Below, in pieces: positions 44,699 to 53,572 of a DNA stretch of 64,000 bases; position 1 is the first letter of the stretch; each line of letters starts with the position of its first letter. This DNA comes from A07HB70 sp964512675 (lineage in GTDB: Archaea > Halobacteriota > Halobacteria > Halobacteriales > Haloferacaceae), in the NCBI GenBank assembly GCA_964512675.1, contig CAZEJR010000002.1, forward strand, positions 62,001 through 126,000, given 5' to 3'. The position numbers and the translations under genes are program-made. The notes under the pieces were generated by a model, which had not been told where the DNA came from, made no database searches, and saw only the letters and a program-made list of their open reading frames with translations.

Positions 44699-45361
44699 CT
44701 AGACGTAGCCCAGCGCGTCCTCGACACGACCGAGTTCGGGGCCGGTCGTGTCGGCACCGACGGCGTAGCCGCTCGCCGTCGTGAGCAGACCGGAGCCGAC
44801 GAGCGGGGCGCCGTAGTTGACCGTTCCGACGTCGGCGGGGACGCCGAGGAGCGACTCGATCGCCTCCAGCTCCGGCTCGCGGGCCTTCGGGTGACAGAGG
44901 ACGCCGCGGTCGGTGGCGACGGCGGCGGTGCCGACCGTCCGGACGTCGGCGAGATCGCCGCGTTCGACCGGGACCCCGAGCGCCTCGCCGACGACGCCGA
45001 CTGCCTCGTCGGAGAGGTCGGGGTGGACGTACGCGCCGGCGTCGTTCACCAGGACGACGTTGCCGGCGGCGTTCACCCGTCCCGGGAGCCGGCGGACCGG
45101 GCGGTCGGTCGCGTCGGCGACCCGGTCGCGCTCGGCGTCGGTGGCCCGGCTCGAGAGGACGAACCCGTTGCCGTTGCCGATAGCGAGTGCGCCGACCGTC
45201 GCGGAGCCGCCGACGGTCGTCCGGACCGCCTCGGCCCCGAGTTCGTCGGCCAGCCCCGCGACCACGTCGTCCTCGGCGTCCGGTCGTACCAGTAGGTGTT
45301 CGTCCGTCGCGGCGGCGAAGACGCCGACGTAGGGTGAGCCGGCGAACGATGCGCGGAACAC
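44699..45361 (-). CDS. eif6: Translation initiation factor aIF6
   Basis: A 220-residue pentein-fold protein with repeated units (e.g. TDEHLLVRPDAED, ATVGALAIGNGNGFVLSS, NVVLVNDAGAYVHPDLSD, AAVATDRGVLCHPKA). It binds the 50S face and prevents premature subunit joining. GTG at 45359-45361 gives MFRASFAGSPYVGVF. It is the third gene of L39e - L31e - aIF6, five bases after L31e. Confidence 0.95.
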   Translation of the reverse strand: MFRASFAGSPYVGVFAAATDEHLLVRPDAEDDVVAGLADELGAEAVRTTVGGSATVGALAIGNGNGFVLSSRATDAERDRVADATDRPVRRLPGRVNAAGNVVLVNDAGAYVHPDLSDEAVGVVGEALGVPVERGDLADVRTVGTAAVATDRGVLCHPKAREPELEAIESLLGVPADVGTVNYGAPLVGSGLLTTASGYAVGADTTGPELGRVEDALGYV

Positions 45362-45365
45362 GCGG

Positions 45366-45644
45366 TCAGTCGGCTGGCTCGGCCTCGACGACGGCCGAGC
45401 CGTCCTCGACGAACCGGGCGGCCCGGACGCGGAGCCGGCCCGGCGGCTTCCCGCGGCCCCGTGCCCAGACCGTCTCGTTGAGCGACGGGTCCAGCCGGAC
45501 CGCGCCCTCGTCGACGTCGAAATGTCGGGCGAGATGCTCGCGGATGATCGTCATCGCCGCGCCGGCGCGTTCGCCGACCGGCTTCGACTTGGCCGTGCCG
45601 AGCGGGACCGTGACGACCCGCTCGTCGAAGTCGCTTGCGCTCAC
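45366..45644 (-). CDS. rpl31e: 50S ribosomal protein L31e
   Basis: A 92-residue protein with the L31e motifs ERVVTVPLGTAKSKP, RAGAAMTIIREHLARHF and RLDPSLNETVWARGRGKPP. It sits near the peptide exit tunnel. GTG at 45642-45644 begins four bases after the L39e stop. The C-terminus is acidic. Confidence 0.95.
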   Translation of the reverse strand: MSASDFDERVVTVPLGTAKSKPVGERAGAAMTIIREHLARHFDVDEGAVRLDPSLNETVWARGRGKPPGRLRVRAARFVEDGSAVVEAEPAD

Positions 45645-45648
45645 GAGA

Positions 45649-45801
45649 CTACTCGTCCGTGTCCGACCGCCGCCAGTGGCGGCGTTTCGGGTTGCGCTGG
45701 ACCTCCATGTTCGTCTTCATCATCACCCACGCCGGGACGCGGCTGTTCTGCCGCTCCAGCTTCGCCAGCCGCTTCTTTTTCGCCTTTGACTTCTTGCTCA
45801 T
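45649..45801 (-). CDS. rpl39e: 50S ribosomal protein L39e
   Basis: A 50-residue basic protein: KKSKAKKKRLAKLERQ, NSRVPAWVMMKTN, RNPKRRHWRRS. This is the complete L39e sequence pattern. It lines the exit tunnel. It is too short for many gene callers. ATG at 45799-45801 has ATATGT at 45825-45830, 27 bp upstream, so this is the promoter of the L39e-L31e-aIF6 operon. Confidence 0.96.
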   Translation of the reverse strand: MSKKSKAKKKRLAKLERQNSRVPAWVMMKTNMEVQRNPKRRHWRRSDTDE

Positions 45802-45855
45802 GGTATGTTGAGTTCCACTGGATCACATATCAACCTGTCCTTCCGGGGCGCCGGT

Positions 45856-45989
45856 CTACCGCGCCTCGTGCTCGGCGGCGAGTGCCCGGAGCCGGTCGAT
45901 CCGGTCCTCCGTGGGCTGGTGTGAAACGGCCACTCGTGGGGGTCCTCCGGCGCGAGCGACGCCCAGCCGGCGAAGACGACCACGGGCAC
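45856..45989 (-). pseudogene. C-terminal remnant of an M48-like metallopeptidase
   Basis: One minus frame gives VVVFAGWASLAPEDPHEWPF; after a frame change near 45925 another gives HQPTEDRIDRLRALAAEHEAR and a stop (45856-45858). The order, hydrophobic helix then HPPTEDRIxRLRxLAAE, is the typical C-terminus of HtpX/M48 proteins (compare HPPTERRVERLRELE in the intact htpX at 51.4 kb). No HExxH core survives beside it, so this is a truncated, shifted copy. Confidence 0.45.
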
Positions 45990-46109
45990 CGCGGCGGCGA
46001 GCGAGACACGGGCCGAGACGCACGGCGGCCTCGGGAACCGTCCGCAGTTCGGCCGAGCGGGACGCGCTCAGCCGCCGGTACCGCGGCCCGTCGCCGTCGA
46101 GGCCACTGC

Positions 46110-46298
46110 ACCGGGTGGACGGCGTCGACCCGGAGCGACCCGACGTCCGGGTCGGTCTCGTCGACCAGGACCTGTGCGCGTTCCCCTCCGGGCGTCGTCC
46201 AGCCGCGCGAACACGACGTGCGCGAGCGCGTGGCCGCGCTCCTCGAAGCCCGCAGCGACCGTCTCGCGCCCGACGGCGTCGCCGAGTGTCGAGAGCAC
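46110..46298 (-). pseudogene. Decayed frame of unrecognised family
   Basis: One frame reads LSTLGDAVGRETVAAGFEER and AHVVFARLDDA, and the adjoining frame continues AQVLVDETDPDVGSLRVDAV. The composition is that of real halophile protein, unlike the Arg/Pro-rich shadows around it, but no frame is open through both. Probably a frameshifted gene. Family not recognised. The next ~290 bp up to the TPR gene show nothing clear. Confidence 0.35.
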
Positions 46299-46592
46299 GT
46301 CGCCGTCTCCGCGGACACCGGCCCGCGCGACCCGGACGGTGGGACGGGTCGACGCGACGGCGTCGTGTGCGTCGTCGGGAGCCGCGTCGCGGAGGGGTTC
46401 AGCGTCGGGTGGGCGTCTGCGGGGCGGCCCGGTCGGACCCGAGCGCGGCCAGCGGGTCCCGGAGCGTGACGGCGACGAACGGGCGCACCGGCGGCGGGTG
46501 GGGTCGGACGGAGCTGTCTGCGGCGCCGCCGGAAGACGACGCAGGAGCCGGGGGACGCAAGGCTTTCACCCGGCGACGGCAGAAGACGGAGT

Positions 46593-47342
46593 ATGACAGA
46601 CGACGAGCCCTACGAGTTCTCGACCGGAGAGGGCTTCGAGGACACGGACTACGACGCGTTCACCCTCGACCCGGACACGGCGCTCGACCCCGACGAGGTC
46701 GGCCTCGACTCCCGGGTGCTGACCGACATCCTCGACGGGCGGCAGACGCCGGACGAGAACGTCGACCCGGAGGAGCTGCTCGACGTCGGCCTCTCGTACG
46801 TCGGCATCCAGCGGTTCGAGGAGGCGACAGAGACCCTGGAGCGGGCGGCCCGCTTCGCCGAGGACGACCTGATCGCACAGGAGGCGTGGGTGAACAAAGG
46901 CGTCGCGCACGCCGAGCTAGAGGAGTACGACGAGGCGATCGGTGCCTACCGCGAGGCGCTGCGCGTCGACGAGGACTCCGAACACGCCGCGAGCGCGGAG
47001 ACGAACCTCGCGTACGCGCTCTGGGAGTTCGGCCACACGGAGGAGGCGCTCGAACACGCCGAGCGCGCGGTCGAACTCGACCCGCGGTTCGCACAGGCGT
47101 GGTACAACCGCGGGTTCTTTCTCGCCGAGCGGGGCCTGTACGAGGAGGCCGTCGACGCCTTCGACAACGCCGTTCGTCTCGGGATGCGCTCGGCGGAGGT
47201 CCACGAGGAGCGTGCCCGCGCGCTCGACGAACTCGGCGAGCGCGAGGCCGCCGAGGAGGCACAGACCCGCGCCGACGAGCTCCGAGAGGAGCGCGAGCAG
47301 CGTCTCGTCGACGAGGGCGGCGAGCGCGAGCCGTCGCGCTGA
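46593..47342 (+). CDS. TPR-repeat protein
   Basis: A 249-residue, strongly acidic protein. After a D/E-rich N-terminus (about 60 residues) come four to five TPR units, e.g. VGLSYVGIQRFEEATETLER, VNKGVAHAELEEYDEAIGAY, TNLAYALWEFGHTEEALEHA and YNRGFFLAERGLYEEAVDAF. TPRs form protein-binding superhelices; the partner is unknown. The stop overlaps the next start as TGATG, coupling it to the DUF424 gene. Confidence 0.88.
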   Translation: MTDDEPYEFSTGEGFEDTDYDAFTLDPDTALDPDEVGLDSRVLTDILDGRQTPDENVDPEELLDVGLSYVGIQRFEEATETLERAARFAEDDLIAQEAWVNKGVAHAELEEYDEAIGAYREALRVDEDSEHAASAETNLAYALWEFGHTEEALEHAERAVELDPRFAQAWYNRGFFLAERGLYEEAVDAFDNAVRLGMRSAEVHEERARALDELGEREAAEEAQTRADELREEREQRLVDEGGEREPSR

Positions 47343-47653
47343 TGTCGACGGAGGTGCTGTTACGCGAGCGCGAGACGCCAGAGGGACTCCTCGTCTCGGT
47401 CTGTGACGCCGACTGTCTCGGCGAGACGTTTGCACACGACCGCGGCGAACTCGAGGTGACGGAGGCGTTCTACGGCGGCGCGGCGGCGGAGCCGGCGGAG
47501 CGCGACCGGGTCGTCACCAGCCTCCGTCGCGCGACGACGGCGAACCTCGTCGGCGACCGGGCCGTCGGGCTGGCCGTCGAGGCCGGCCTCGTCGACGAGA
47601 ACCGGGTGCTGGAACTCGACGGAACCCGGCACGCACAGCTGGTTCGCCTCTGA
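47342..47653 (+). CDS. DUF424 protein
   Basis: A 103-residue archaeal protein with the DUF424 pattern LLVSVCDADCLGETFAHDRGELEVTEAFYGG and ANLVGDRAVGLAVEAGLVDE. The conserved Cys pair and glycine-rich turns are present. Function is not known; family members are often near translation or sulfur genes. ATG at 47342 overlaps the TPR stop. sufS follows after 48 bp on the same strand. Confidence 0.88.
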   Translation: MSTEVLLRERETPEGLLVSVCDADCLGETFAHDRGELEVTEAFYGGAAAEPAERDRVVTSLRRATTANLVGDRAVGLAVEAGLVDENRVLELDGTRHAQLVRL

Positions 47654-47701
47654 GACGGGACGGACCGACGGAGTGTAGTGTCTCGCGCCGTCAGTCCTAA
47701 T

Positions 47702-48982
47702 ATGGCCACGCACGAGCAGACGTCCCCACTCGACGTCGCGTCGCTACGGGCGGAGTTCCCGGTGCTGGAGCGCCGCGTCGGCGGCGACGTGACGAGCCCG
47801 GGAGAGAGCGAGGACGACGACCAGCCGCTCGTCTACCTCGACAACGCGGCGACGAGTCAGACGCCGCGGGCCGTCGTCGAGGCGATGAGTGACTACTACT
47901 ACAGCTACAACGCCAACGTCCACCGTGGCATCCACCACCTGAGTCAGGAGGCCTCGGTCGCCTACGAGGAGGCCCACGACCGGGTGGCCGAGTTCATCGG
48001 GGCCGAGGGGCGCGAGGAGGTCGTCTTCGTGAAGAACGCCACGGAGGCGGAGAACCTCGTCGCCTACGCCTGGGGACTGAACGAACTCGGGCCGGGCGAC
48101 AAGGTGGTGCTCACGCAGATGGAACACCACGCCTCGCTGGTGACCTGGCAACAGATCGCCAAGCGGACCGGCGCCGAGGTGGAGTACCTGCGGGTCACCG
48201 AGGACGGCTACCTCGACATGGACCACGCCCGCCAGGCGATCGACGAGTCGACGGAGATGGTGTCGTTCGTCCACGTCTCGAACGCACTCGGAACGGTCAA
48301 TCCCGCCGCCGAGCTGACCGACCTCGCCCACGAGGTCGGCGCCTACGCGTTCGTCGACGGCGCACAGTCTGTCCCGAACCGACCGCTCGACGTCGGCGAC
48401 ATCGACTGTGACTTCCTCGCGTTCTCCGGCCACAAGATGTGTGGGCCGACCGGCATCGGCGTGCTGTACGGGAAGGAGGCGCTGCTGGAGGAGATGGATC
48501 CGTACCTCTACGGCGGCGAGATGATCCGGTCGGTAGACTACGACGACTCCACGTGGGAGGAGCTCCCGTGGAAGTTTGAGGCCGGCACGCCGCCGATCGC
48601 GGAGGCCGTCGGTCTCCACGCGGCCTGCGACTACCTCGACGACATCGGGCTGGAGCGGGTTCAGGCCCACGAAGAGGCGCTCGCGAGCTACGCCTACGAC
48701 CGTCTGACCGAGTTCGACGACGTGACCGTCTACGGCCCGCCGGGCGACGACCGCGGCGCTCTCGTGGGGTTCAATCTCGACGGCGTCCACGCCCACGACC
48801 TCTCGTCTATCTGTAACGACCACGCCGTTGCTATCCGCGCGGGCGACCACTGTACCCAGCCGCTTCACGACACGCTCGGCGCCGCCGCGTCGGCGCGGGC
48901 CTCGTTCTACCTGTACAACACCCGCGAGGAGGTCGACGCGCTGGCCGAGGCCGTCGACAACGCGCGTCGGCTGTTCGCGTAG
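47702..48982 (+). CDS. sufS: Cysteine desulfurase SufS
   Basis: A 426-residue PLP enzyme of the group II desulfurases. It has YLDNAATSQTP, YYYSYNANVHRGIHHLS, EHHASLVTWQQ, DGAQSVPN, the PLP lysine in FSGHKMCGPTGIGVLYG, and the active Cys loop IRAGDHCTQPLH. It takes sulfur from cysteine for Fe-S cluster building and passes it to SufU, encoded 189 bp downstream. ATG at 47702 begins MATHEQTSPLDV; an upstream GTG is in frame but not supported. Confidence 0.96.
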   Translation: MATHEQTSPLDVASLRAEFPVLERRVGGDVTSPGESEDDDQPLVYLDNAATSQTPRAVVEAMSDYYYSYNANVHRGIHHLSQEASVAYEEAHDRVAEFIGAEGREEVVFVKNATEAENLVAYAWGLNELGPGDKVVLTQMEHHASLVTWQQIAKRTGAEVEYLRVTEDGYLDMDHARQAIDESTEMVSFVHVSNALGTVNPAAELTDLAHEVGAYAFVDGAQSVPNRPLDVGDIDCDFLAFSGHKMCGPTGIGVLYGKEALLEEMDPYLYGGEMIRSVDYDDSTWEELPWKFEAGTPPIAEAVGLHAACDYLDDIGLERVQAHEEALASYAYDRLTEFDDVTVYGPPGDDRGALVGFNLDGVHAHDLSSICNDHAVAIRAGDHCTQPLHDTLGAAASARASFYLYNTREEVDALAEAVDNARRLFA

Positions 48983-49171
48983 GTACACGACGGGACCGCC
49001 CGCGTCGGGTCGCCGTCGGCGTTCGCGGCCCGACGACACGAAGCCGCCGGCGGACGGTGCGGTATCGGGCCGGAGCGGAGGGCGACCGGGACGGCGGCGT
49101 CTGCCCGCCGGTCCGGGAGTCGCGGGGCGGCACGACACCCTTTTGCCCGCCACTCCCGAAACTCACGTACC

Positions 49172-49585
49172 ATGGGTATGGGCTCGGACATGTACCGGCA
49201 GCAGATCCTCGATCACTACCGCAACCCGCGGAACTACGGGGAACTGCCGGACCCGACGTTCAGCCACGCGGGCGAGAACCCCTCGTGTGGCGACGAGATT
49301 CGGGTGGACGTGACGCTGGACGACGACGAGGTGATACGACAGGCGTCGTTCACCGGCGACGGCTGTGCTATTTCGCAGGCCGCGGCGTCGATGCTCACCG
49401 GCGAACTCGTCGGGATGACTGTCGACGAGCTGGAGGCACTGGACCGCGACGACGTCCTCGAGCTCCTCGGCGTCGACGTGACTCCGATGCGGGTCAAGTG
49501 CGCCGTTCTCGCCGAGAAGGTCGCGCAGGACGGAGCGCGGATCCACCGCGGCGAGGCCGACGTCGACCGGACGACCACCGAGTAG
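49172..49585 (+). CDS. sufU: Fe-S cluster scaffold/sulfur carrier SufU
   Basis: A 137-residue IscU-fold protein of the SufU group. Three conserved Cys are seen in NPSCGDEIRV, FTGDGCAISQAAASML and PMRVKCAVLAEKV, and there is the SufU-type DHYRNPRNYGELPD start. It accepts sulfur from SufS. TTTT at 49141-49144 is 27 bp upstream of ATG 49172, so it is leaderless with its own promoter. Confidence 0.95.
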   Translation: MGMGSDMYRQQILDHYRNPRNYGELPDPTFSHAGENPSCGDEIRVDVTLDDDEVIRQASFTGDGCAISQAAASMLTGELVGMTVDELEALDRDDVLELLGVDVTPMRVKCAVLAEKVAQDGARIHRGEADVDRTTTE

Positions 49586-49588
49586 CCG

Positions 49589-50620
49589 CTACTCGGGCTT
49601 GAGGCCGCCGTCCTGAACCCGCATCACGGCCTCACCGTCGGCGAGGTTCGGCGCGTCGACCAGACGGACGATACGCTTGTCGTTTTTCGACTTGCGGAGG
49701 TAGATCCGGAACGTCGACTTGTGCCCGAGGATGTTGCCGCCGATCGGCTGGGTCGGGTCGCCGAAGTAGGAGTCGGGGTTGGAGGCGACCTGGTTCGTGA
49801 CGAGGACGGCGGTGTTGTGGAGGTTGCCGACCCGGTCGAGGTCGTGGAGGTGTTTGTTCAGCTTCTGCTGGCGTTCGGCGAGTTCCCCCCGACCGACGTA
49901 CTCCGCGCGGAAGTGGGCGGTGAGCGAGTCGACACAGAGCAGGCGGATCGGCCGCGCCGTCTCGGCGTGGTCGCTCGCGAGGTCTTCGGCCTTCTCCGCC
50001 AAGAGCATCTGGTGGTTGGCGTTGAACGCCTTCGCGACGTGGATGTGGTCGAGGAACGACTCGAGCAGCGCCTCCATCGCCTCGTCGTCGCCGGGCGACC
50101 CCTCGATGTCGCGGCGCTCTAGCTCGTCGGCGATGATCGCGTCGTCCAGCCCACGCACCATGTCGTCGATGCGCTCCGGACGGAACGTGTCCTCACTGTC
50201 GACGAAGATCGCGGCGCCGTCGAGTCCGCCGTGGTCGCGGGGCAGCTGGACGTTGACCGCCATCTGGTGGGTGACCTGCGACTTGCCGGCGCCGAACTCG
50301 CCGTACACCTCGGTGATCGACTGTGTCTCCATCCCGCCGCCGAGCAGGTCGTCCACCTCGTCGATCTGCCACGACAGCTTGCCGATCTCGCGTCGCCGCT
50401 CGAGCACCGTCGCGCCCGTCTCGAAGCCGCCGACGTCGGCGGCCTCGCGCGCGGCCTGGATGATGTCGCCCGCCGTCGAGTCGCCGACGTCGGCCTGCTG
50501 TGAGAGCTCGCCGGCGCTCGCGACGGCGATGCTCTGGAAGGTGTCGAATCCCGCGTCGGTCAGCTTGTCGGACGTCGCCGGACCCACACCCGGCAGACTC
50601 TCGAGGTCCTCCTGTGGCAC
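49589..50620 (-). CDS. radA: DNA repair and recombination protein RadA
   Basis: A 343-residue archaeal RecA/Rad51 recombinase. The N-terminal HhH domain (LESLPGVGPATSDKL) is followed by the ATPase core with YGEFGAGKSQVTHQ, IFVDSEDTFRPERI, LLCVDSLTAHFRAEYVGRG and NQVASNPDSYFGDP. No intein is present. It forms filaments for strand exchange. GTG at 50618-50620 has TTTAAT 27 bp upstream. It converges on sufU with only three bases between stops. Confidence 0.97.
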   Translation of the reverse strand: MPQEDLESLPGVGPATSDKLTDAGFDTFQSIAVASAGELSQQADVGDSTAGDIIQAAREAADVGGFETGATVLERRREIGKLSWQIDEVDDLLGGGMETQSITEVYGEFGAGKSQVTHQMAVNVQLPRDHGGLDGAAIFVDSEDTFRPERIDDMVRGLDDAIIADELERRDIEGSPGDDEAMEALLESFLDHIHVAKAFNANHQMLLAEKAEDLASDHAETARPIRLLCVDSLTAHFRAEYVGRGELAERQQKLNKHLHDLDRVGNLHNTAVLVTNQVASNPDSYFGDPTQPIGGNILGHKSTFRIYLRKSKNDKRIVRLVDAPNLADGEAVMRVQDGGLKPE

Positions 50621-50643
50621 GAACCGGAGTAGCGCGTCACCGG

Positions 50644-50649
50644 TATTAA
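50644..50649 (-). promoter_or_regulatory. TATA box of radA
   Basis: TTTAAT on the minus strand, centred 27 bp before the RadA GTG at 50620. Leaderless. Confidence 0.6.
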
Positions 50650-50685
50650 ACCCACGCAGCTCCGTTCACACCAAAGTGAAAGTGG

Positions 50686-51303
50686 TCACTCCCACGGGTG
50701 ACCGCCGCGGCTGTCGGGCCACAGCGGGTACCAGTACGACTCGTCGTCCTCGACGCCGAGTTCCCCGTCGAGGACGGACCGGAGCTTGAACTCCAGCTGG
50801 TTGTCACGCTCGTGGCCGCCGCGCGGCGCGAACGGGTAGTAGGCGCCACGGCGGAAGGAGTAGACCCAGTACGCGCGGCCCCGGTCGCCGTCCCGGGTCG
50901 GCTCGAACGCGAAGACGGCGGCGAGAAGCCGGGAGCCGTAGCCGCGCTCGACGAATGTGTCGGCGGCGAAGTGGACACTCGTCACGAGGTCCTCCGGGTC
51001 GGGGTCCGACAGCACGACCCAGTCGTAGCCGTGGTCGTCGGTCGTCCGGCGGAACGTCGTGCCCGTCTCGTCTGCGCCCGCCCGCAGGATCGACTCGACT
51101 TCGTCGACGGCGTCCGCGAAGTCGGTGGCGCCGACGTCGGCGAAACAGAGCGCCGCCGCGTCCGCCGGAACCATGCCGAGGTCGGCCTCCATCGTCACGT
51201 ACGCCGTCGACATCCCCCAGAGGTCCTCCGGGTCGGCAGCACTCGTCGCGTCCCGCTCCGCACGCACCCCGAGCACCTCGCGAATCGTGTTCAGGAGACC
51301 CAT
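50686..51303 (-). CDS. pspAB: PspA-associated protein PspAB
   Basis: A 205-residue acidic soluble protein. MGLLNTIREVLGVRAERDA at the start, YVTMEADLGMVPADAAALCF in the first half and YWVYSFRRGAYYPFAPRGG with ERDNQLEFKLRSVL in the second match the haloarchaeal PspAB family. It is named for occurrence with PspA-like membrane-stress proteins and HtpX. The htpX gene is immediately upstream on the same strand, which fits a membrane-protein quality-control unit. Biochemistry unknown. Confidence 0.8.
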   Translation of the reverse strand: MGLLNTIREVLGVRAERDATSAADPEDLWGMSTAYVTMEADLGMVPADAAALCFADVGATDFADAVDEVESILRAGADETGTTFRRTTDDHGYDWVVLSDPDPEDLVTSVHFAADTFVERGYGSRLLAAVFAFEPTRDGDRGRAYWVYSFRRGAYYPFAPRGGHERDNQLEFKLRSVLDGELGVEDDESYWYPLWPDSRGGHPWE

Positions 51304-51409
51304 GACAGGAGGTGGTGCGAGGGGGGCAAGGCGGTTACGGCACGGGGCGCGTTCGCCGTGTCACGCCGGGGCAGACCACACGCGTCGCGGGGAGCCGTCC
51401 GTCCCGGGC

Positions 51410-52285
51410 TCACCGCGCCTCGAGGTCGCGCTCCAGCTCCCGCAGCCGCTCGACACGTCGCTCCGTCGGCGGGTGTGTCGAGGCGATACGGCCGATGAAC
51501 CCGCTCCGGATCGGCAGGATGAAGAACGCGTTCATCTCGGCCTGCTCGCGCATGTCCTCTTTCGGCACCCGGTCCATCCGCCCGTCGATCGTCAGGAGTG
51601 CGGACGCGAGCGCCCCCGGTCGGCCCGTGATCGAGGCGGCACCGCGGTCGGCGGCGTACTCGCGGTAGCGCGACAGCGCCCGGACCAGGAGAAAGGAGAC
51701 GACCCAGACGAGCAGGGAGACGCCGATCGCCACGATCACCCGCCCGCCGCCGTTCCGGTCCCGGCCGCCGGCGAACAGCCAGCCCCACCGGACGACGAGG
51801 AGCGCCAGCGTCGACAGGAACGAGGCGATCGTCATCACCATCACGTCGCGGTTCTTGACGTGTGCGAGTTCGTGTGCCAGCACGCCCTCCAGCTCGTCGT
51901 CGTCGAGGGACCGGAGCAGTCCCTTCGTGACACAGACGGTCGCCGAGGACTGCGAGCGACCCGCCGCGAAGGCGTTCGGCACGCTGGTGTCGGCGACGGC
52001 CACCGTCGGCTTCGGCACGTCCGCCTGCTGCGAGAGCCGTCCGACCGTCGCATGGAGGCCTGGGTACTCGTTCTCGCTCACCTCCGTCGCGCCCATCGAG
52101 TACAGCGCCAGCTTGTCCGAGAACAGGAGCTGTGCGAGGCTGAACAGGCCCATCACGACGACGATGCCGAGCAGTCCGACGCCGTACGCGGCCAGGGCGC
52201 CGATGAACACGACGTACAGGACACCGAGCAGGAGCATCGTGACGAGCATCCGCGCACGCAGCCCCCAGTCGGCCTTCCACTCCAT
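51410..52285 (-). CDS. htpX: Membrane-bound zinc metallopeptidase HtpX (M48)
   Basis: A 291-residue M48B peptidase. Four hydrophobic helices are arranged as two pairs around the catalytic part. The zinc motif is LAHELAHVKNRDV, with the third ligand in AADRGAASITG. The substrate-strand FAAGRSQSSATVCVTKGLL and C-terminal HPPTERRVERLRELE are typical. It degrades misfolded membrane proteins. ATG at 52283-52285 has TTTAAT at 52309-52314, 27 bp upstream, divergent from nmd3. It likely forms an operon with pspAB. Confidence 0.95.
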   Translation of the reverse strand: MEWKADWGLRARMLVTMLLLGVLYVVFIGALAAYGVGLLGIVVVMGLFSLAQLLFSDKLALYSMGATEVSENEYPGLHATVGRLSQQADVPKPTVAVADTSVPNAFAAGRSQSSATVCVTKGLLRSLDDDELEGVLAHELAHVKNRDVMVMTIASFLSTLALLVVRWGWLFAGGRDRNGGGRVIVAIGVSLLVWVVSFLLVRALSRYREYAADRGAASITGRPGALASALLTIDGRMDRVPKEDMREQAEMNAFFILPIRSGFIGRIASTHPPTERRVERLRELERDLEAR

Positions 52286-52308
52286 GCCTCGGGGTAACCG
52301 CCGCGGCG

Positions 52309-52416
52309 ATTAAACACTCTCGGCTTCTGGTCGCGGGCCGCGTGGCTCGCCACTCGCCGGGGCGTCGCCCGCTCGGGTCCGTGTCGGTCTCGCGCCACGT
52401 ACTCCGGGGCGCTTTT
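52309..52416. promoter_or_regulatory. Divergent promoters of htpX and nmd3
   Basis: Minus-strand TTTAAT (52309-52314) is 27 bp from the htpX ATG. Plus-strand TTTT (52413-52416) is 27 bp from the nmd3 ATG at 52442. Between them lies about 100 bp without other signals. Confidence 0.5.
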
Positions 52417-52441
52417 GAACGCCGGGGAGCGACTACCGACG

Positions 52442-53548
52442 ATGAGTTCCGGGCGGTTCTGTCCGCGCTGTGGCGACACCGTGCCCGACCGGTCGGAGCC
52501 GCTGCCGGACGCAGCGCGCGACGGACGGGCAGCGGCGCTCTGTGACGCCTGCTACCTCGACGACTTCGACCTCGTGGACGCACCGGAGCGGATCGAGGTG
52601 CCGGTCTGTGCGACCTGTGGCGCCGTCCGGCGTGGCAGCTCGTGGCGCGACGTCGGCGCGCGGGACTACACCGACGTCGCGGTCGACGCCACCCGCGAGG
52701 CGCTGGGCGTCCACGTCGACGCCCGTGCCGTTGAGTGGGGGGTCGACCCGGAGCAGGTCGACGAGAACACCGTCCGGATGCGGTGTCGGTTCACCGGCGT
52801 CGTGCGCGAGACGCCGGTCGAGGCGGAGGCGACGGTCGACGTGAAGATGTCGCGGGGAGCCTGTGACCGCTGTGGCCGGATCGCCGGCGGCTACCACAAC
52901 GCCCTCGTCCAGGTGCGTGCCGTTGGCCGGACGCCGACGGGCGAAGAGCGGTCCCGTGCCGTCGACCTCGCCCACGCGTACGTCGCGGAGCGCGAGGCGA
53001 CGGGCGACCGGAACGCGTTCGTGACGGAGGTAGACGAACACGCCGACGGGGTCGACGTGAAGATATCGACGGCGCAGATGGGCCAGGGCGTCGCGACCCG
53101 GGTCACGCGCGAACTCGGCGGGACAGCCGAACACCACCCGACGCTCGTGACGGAGGACGAGGACGGCGACGAGGTGTACCGCGTCACCTACGCCGTCCGC
53201 CTGCCCGCGTTCACCCCCGGCGACGTGGTCGACCCGGGGGACGGCGGCGGGCCGGTACTCGTCCGTGGCGTCGGCGACCGGGTGACCGGCGTCCGGCTGG
53301 CGTCGGGCGAGCGCTGGACGTCGTCGCGCGAGGCCGGACTCGACCCCGACGCCCGGAAGGTCGGCGAGCGGTCGGACGCGGTCGAGACGGCGCTGGTCGC
53401 GGTCGAGGACGACCACGCGGTCCGGGTGCTCGACCCGAAGACGTACGAGACGGTGAGCGTGCCGCGCCCCGACCACCTCGACGCCGACGCCGAGACCGTG
53501 CCGGTGCTGCGGAGCCGGGCCGGACTCCACGTGCTGCCAGAGACGTAG
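52442..53548 (+). CDS. NMD3-family ribosome biogenesis protein
   Basis: A 368-residue archaeal NMD3. The N-terminus holds repeated zinc-binding pairs (FCPRCGDT, LCDACYLDD, VCATCGAVRRG, ACDRCGRIAGGYHNALVQVR). A middle RNA-binding region and C-terminal beta domains (VRGVGDRVTGVRLASGERW) follow. In eukaryotes NMD3 exports the 60S subunit; the archaeal protein is presumed to act in 50S assembly. ATG at 52442 is leaderless by its TATA spacing. Confidence 0.93.
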   Translation: MSSGRFCPRCGDTVPDRSEPLPDAARDGRAAALCDACYLDDFDLVDAPERIEVPVCATCGAVRRGSSWRDVGARDYTDVAVDATREALGVHVDARAVEWGVDPEQVDENTVRMRCRFTGVVRETPVEAEATVDVKMSRGACDRCGRIAGGYHNALVQVRAVGRTPTGEERSRAVDLAHAYVAEREATGDRNAFVTEVDEHADGVDVKISTAQMGQGVATRVTRELGGTAEHHPTLVTEDEDGDEVYRVTYAVRLPAFTPGDVVDPGDGGGPVLVRGVGDRVTGVRLASGERWTSSREAGLDPDARKVGERSDAVETALVAVEDDHAVRVLDPKTYETVSVPRPDHLDADAETVPVLRSRAGLHVLPET

Positions 53549-53572
53549 CCGTGCGTCCGGAAGCGCCCCGCG

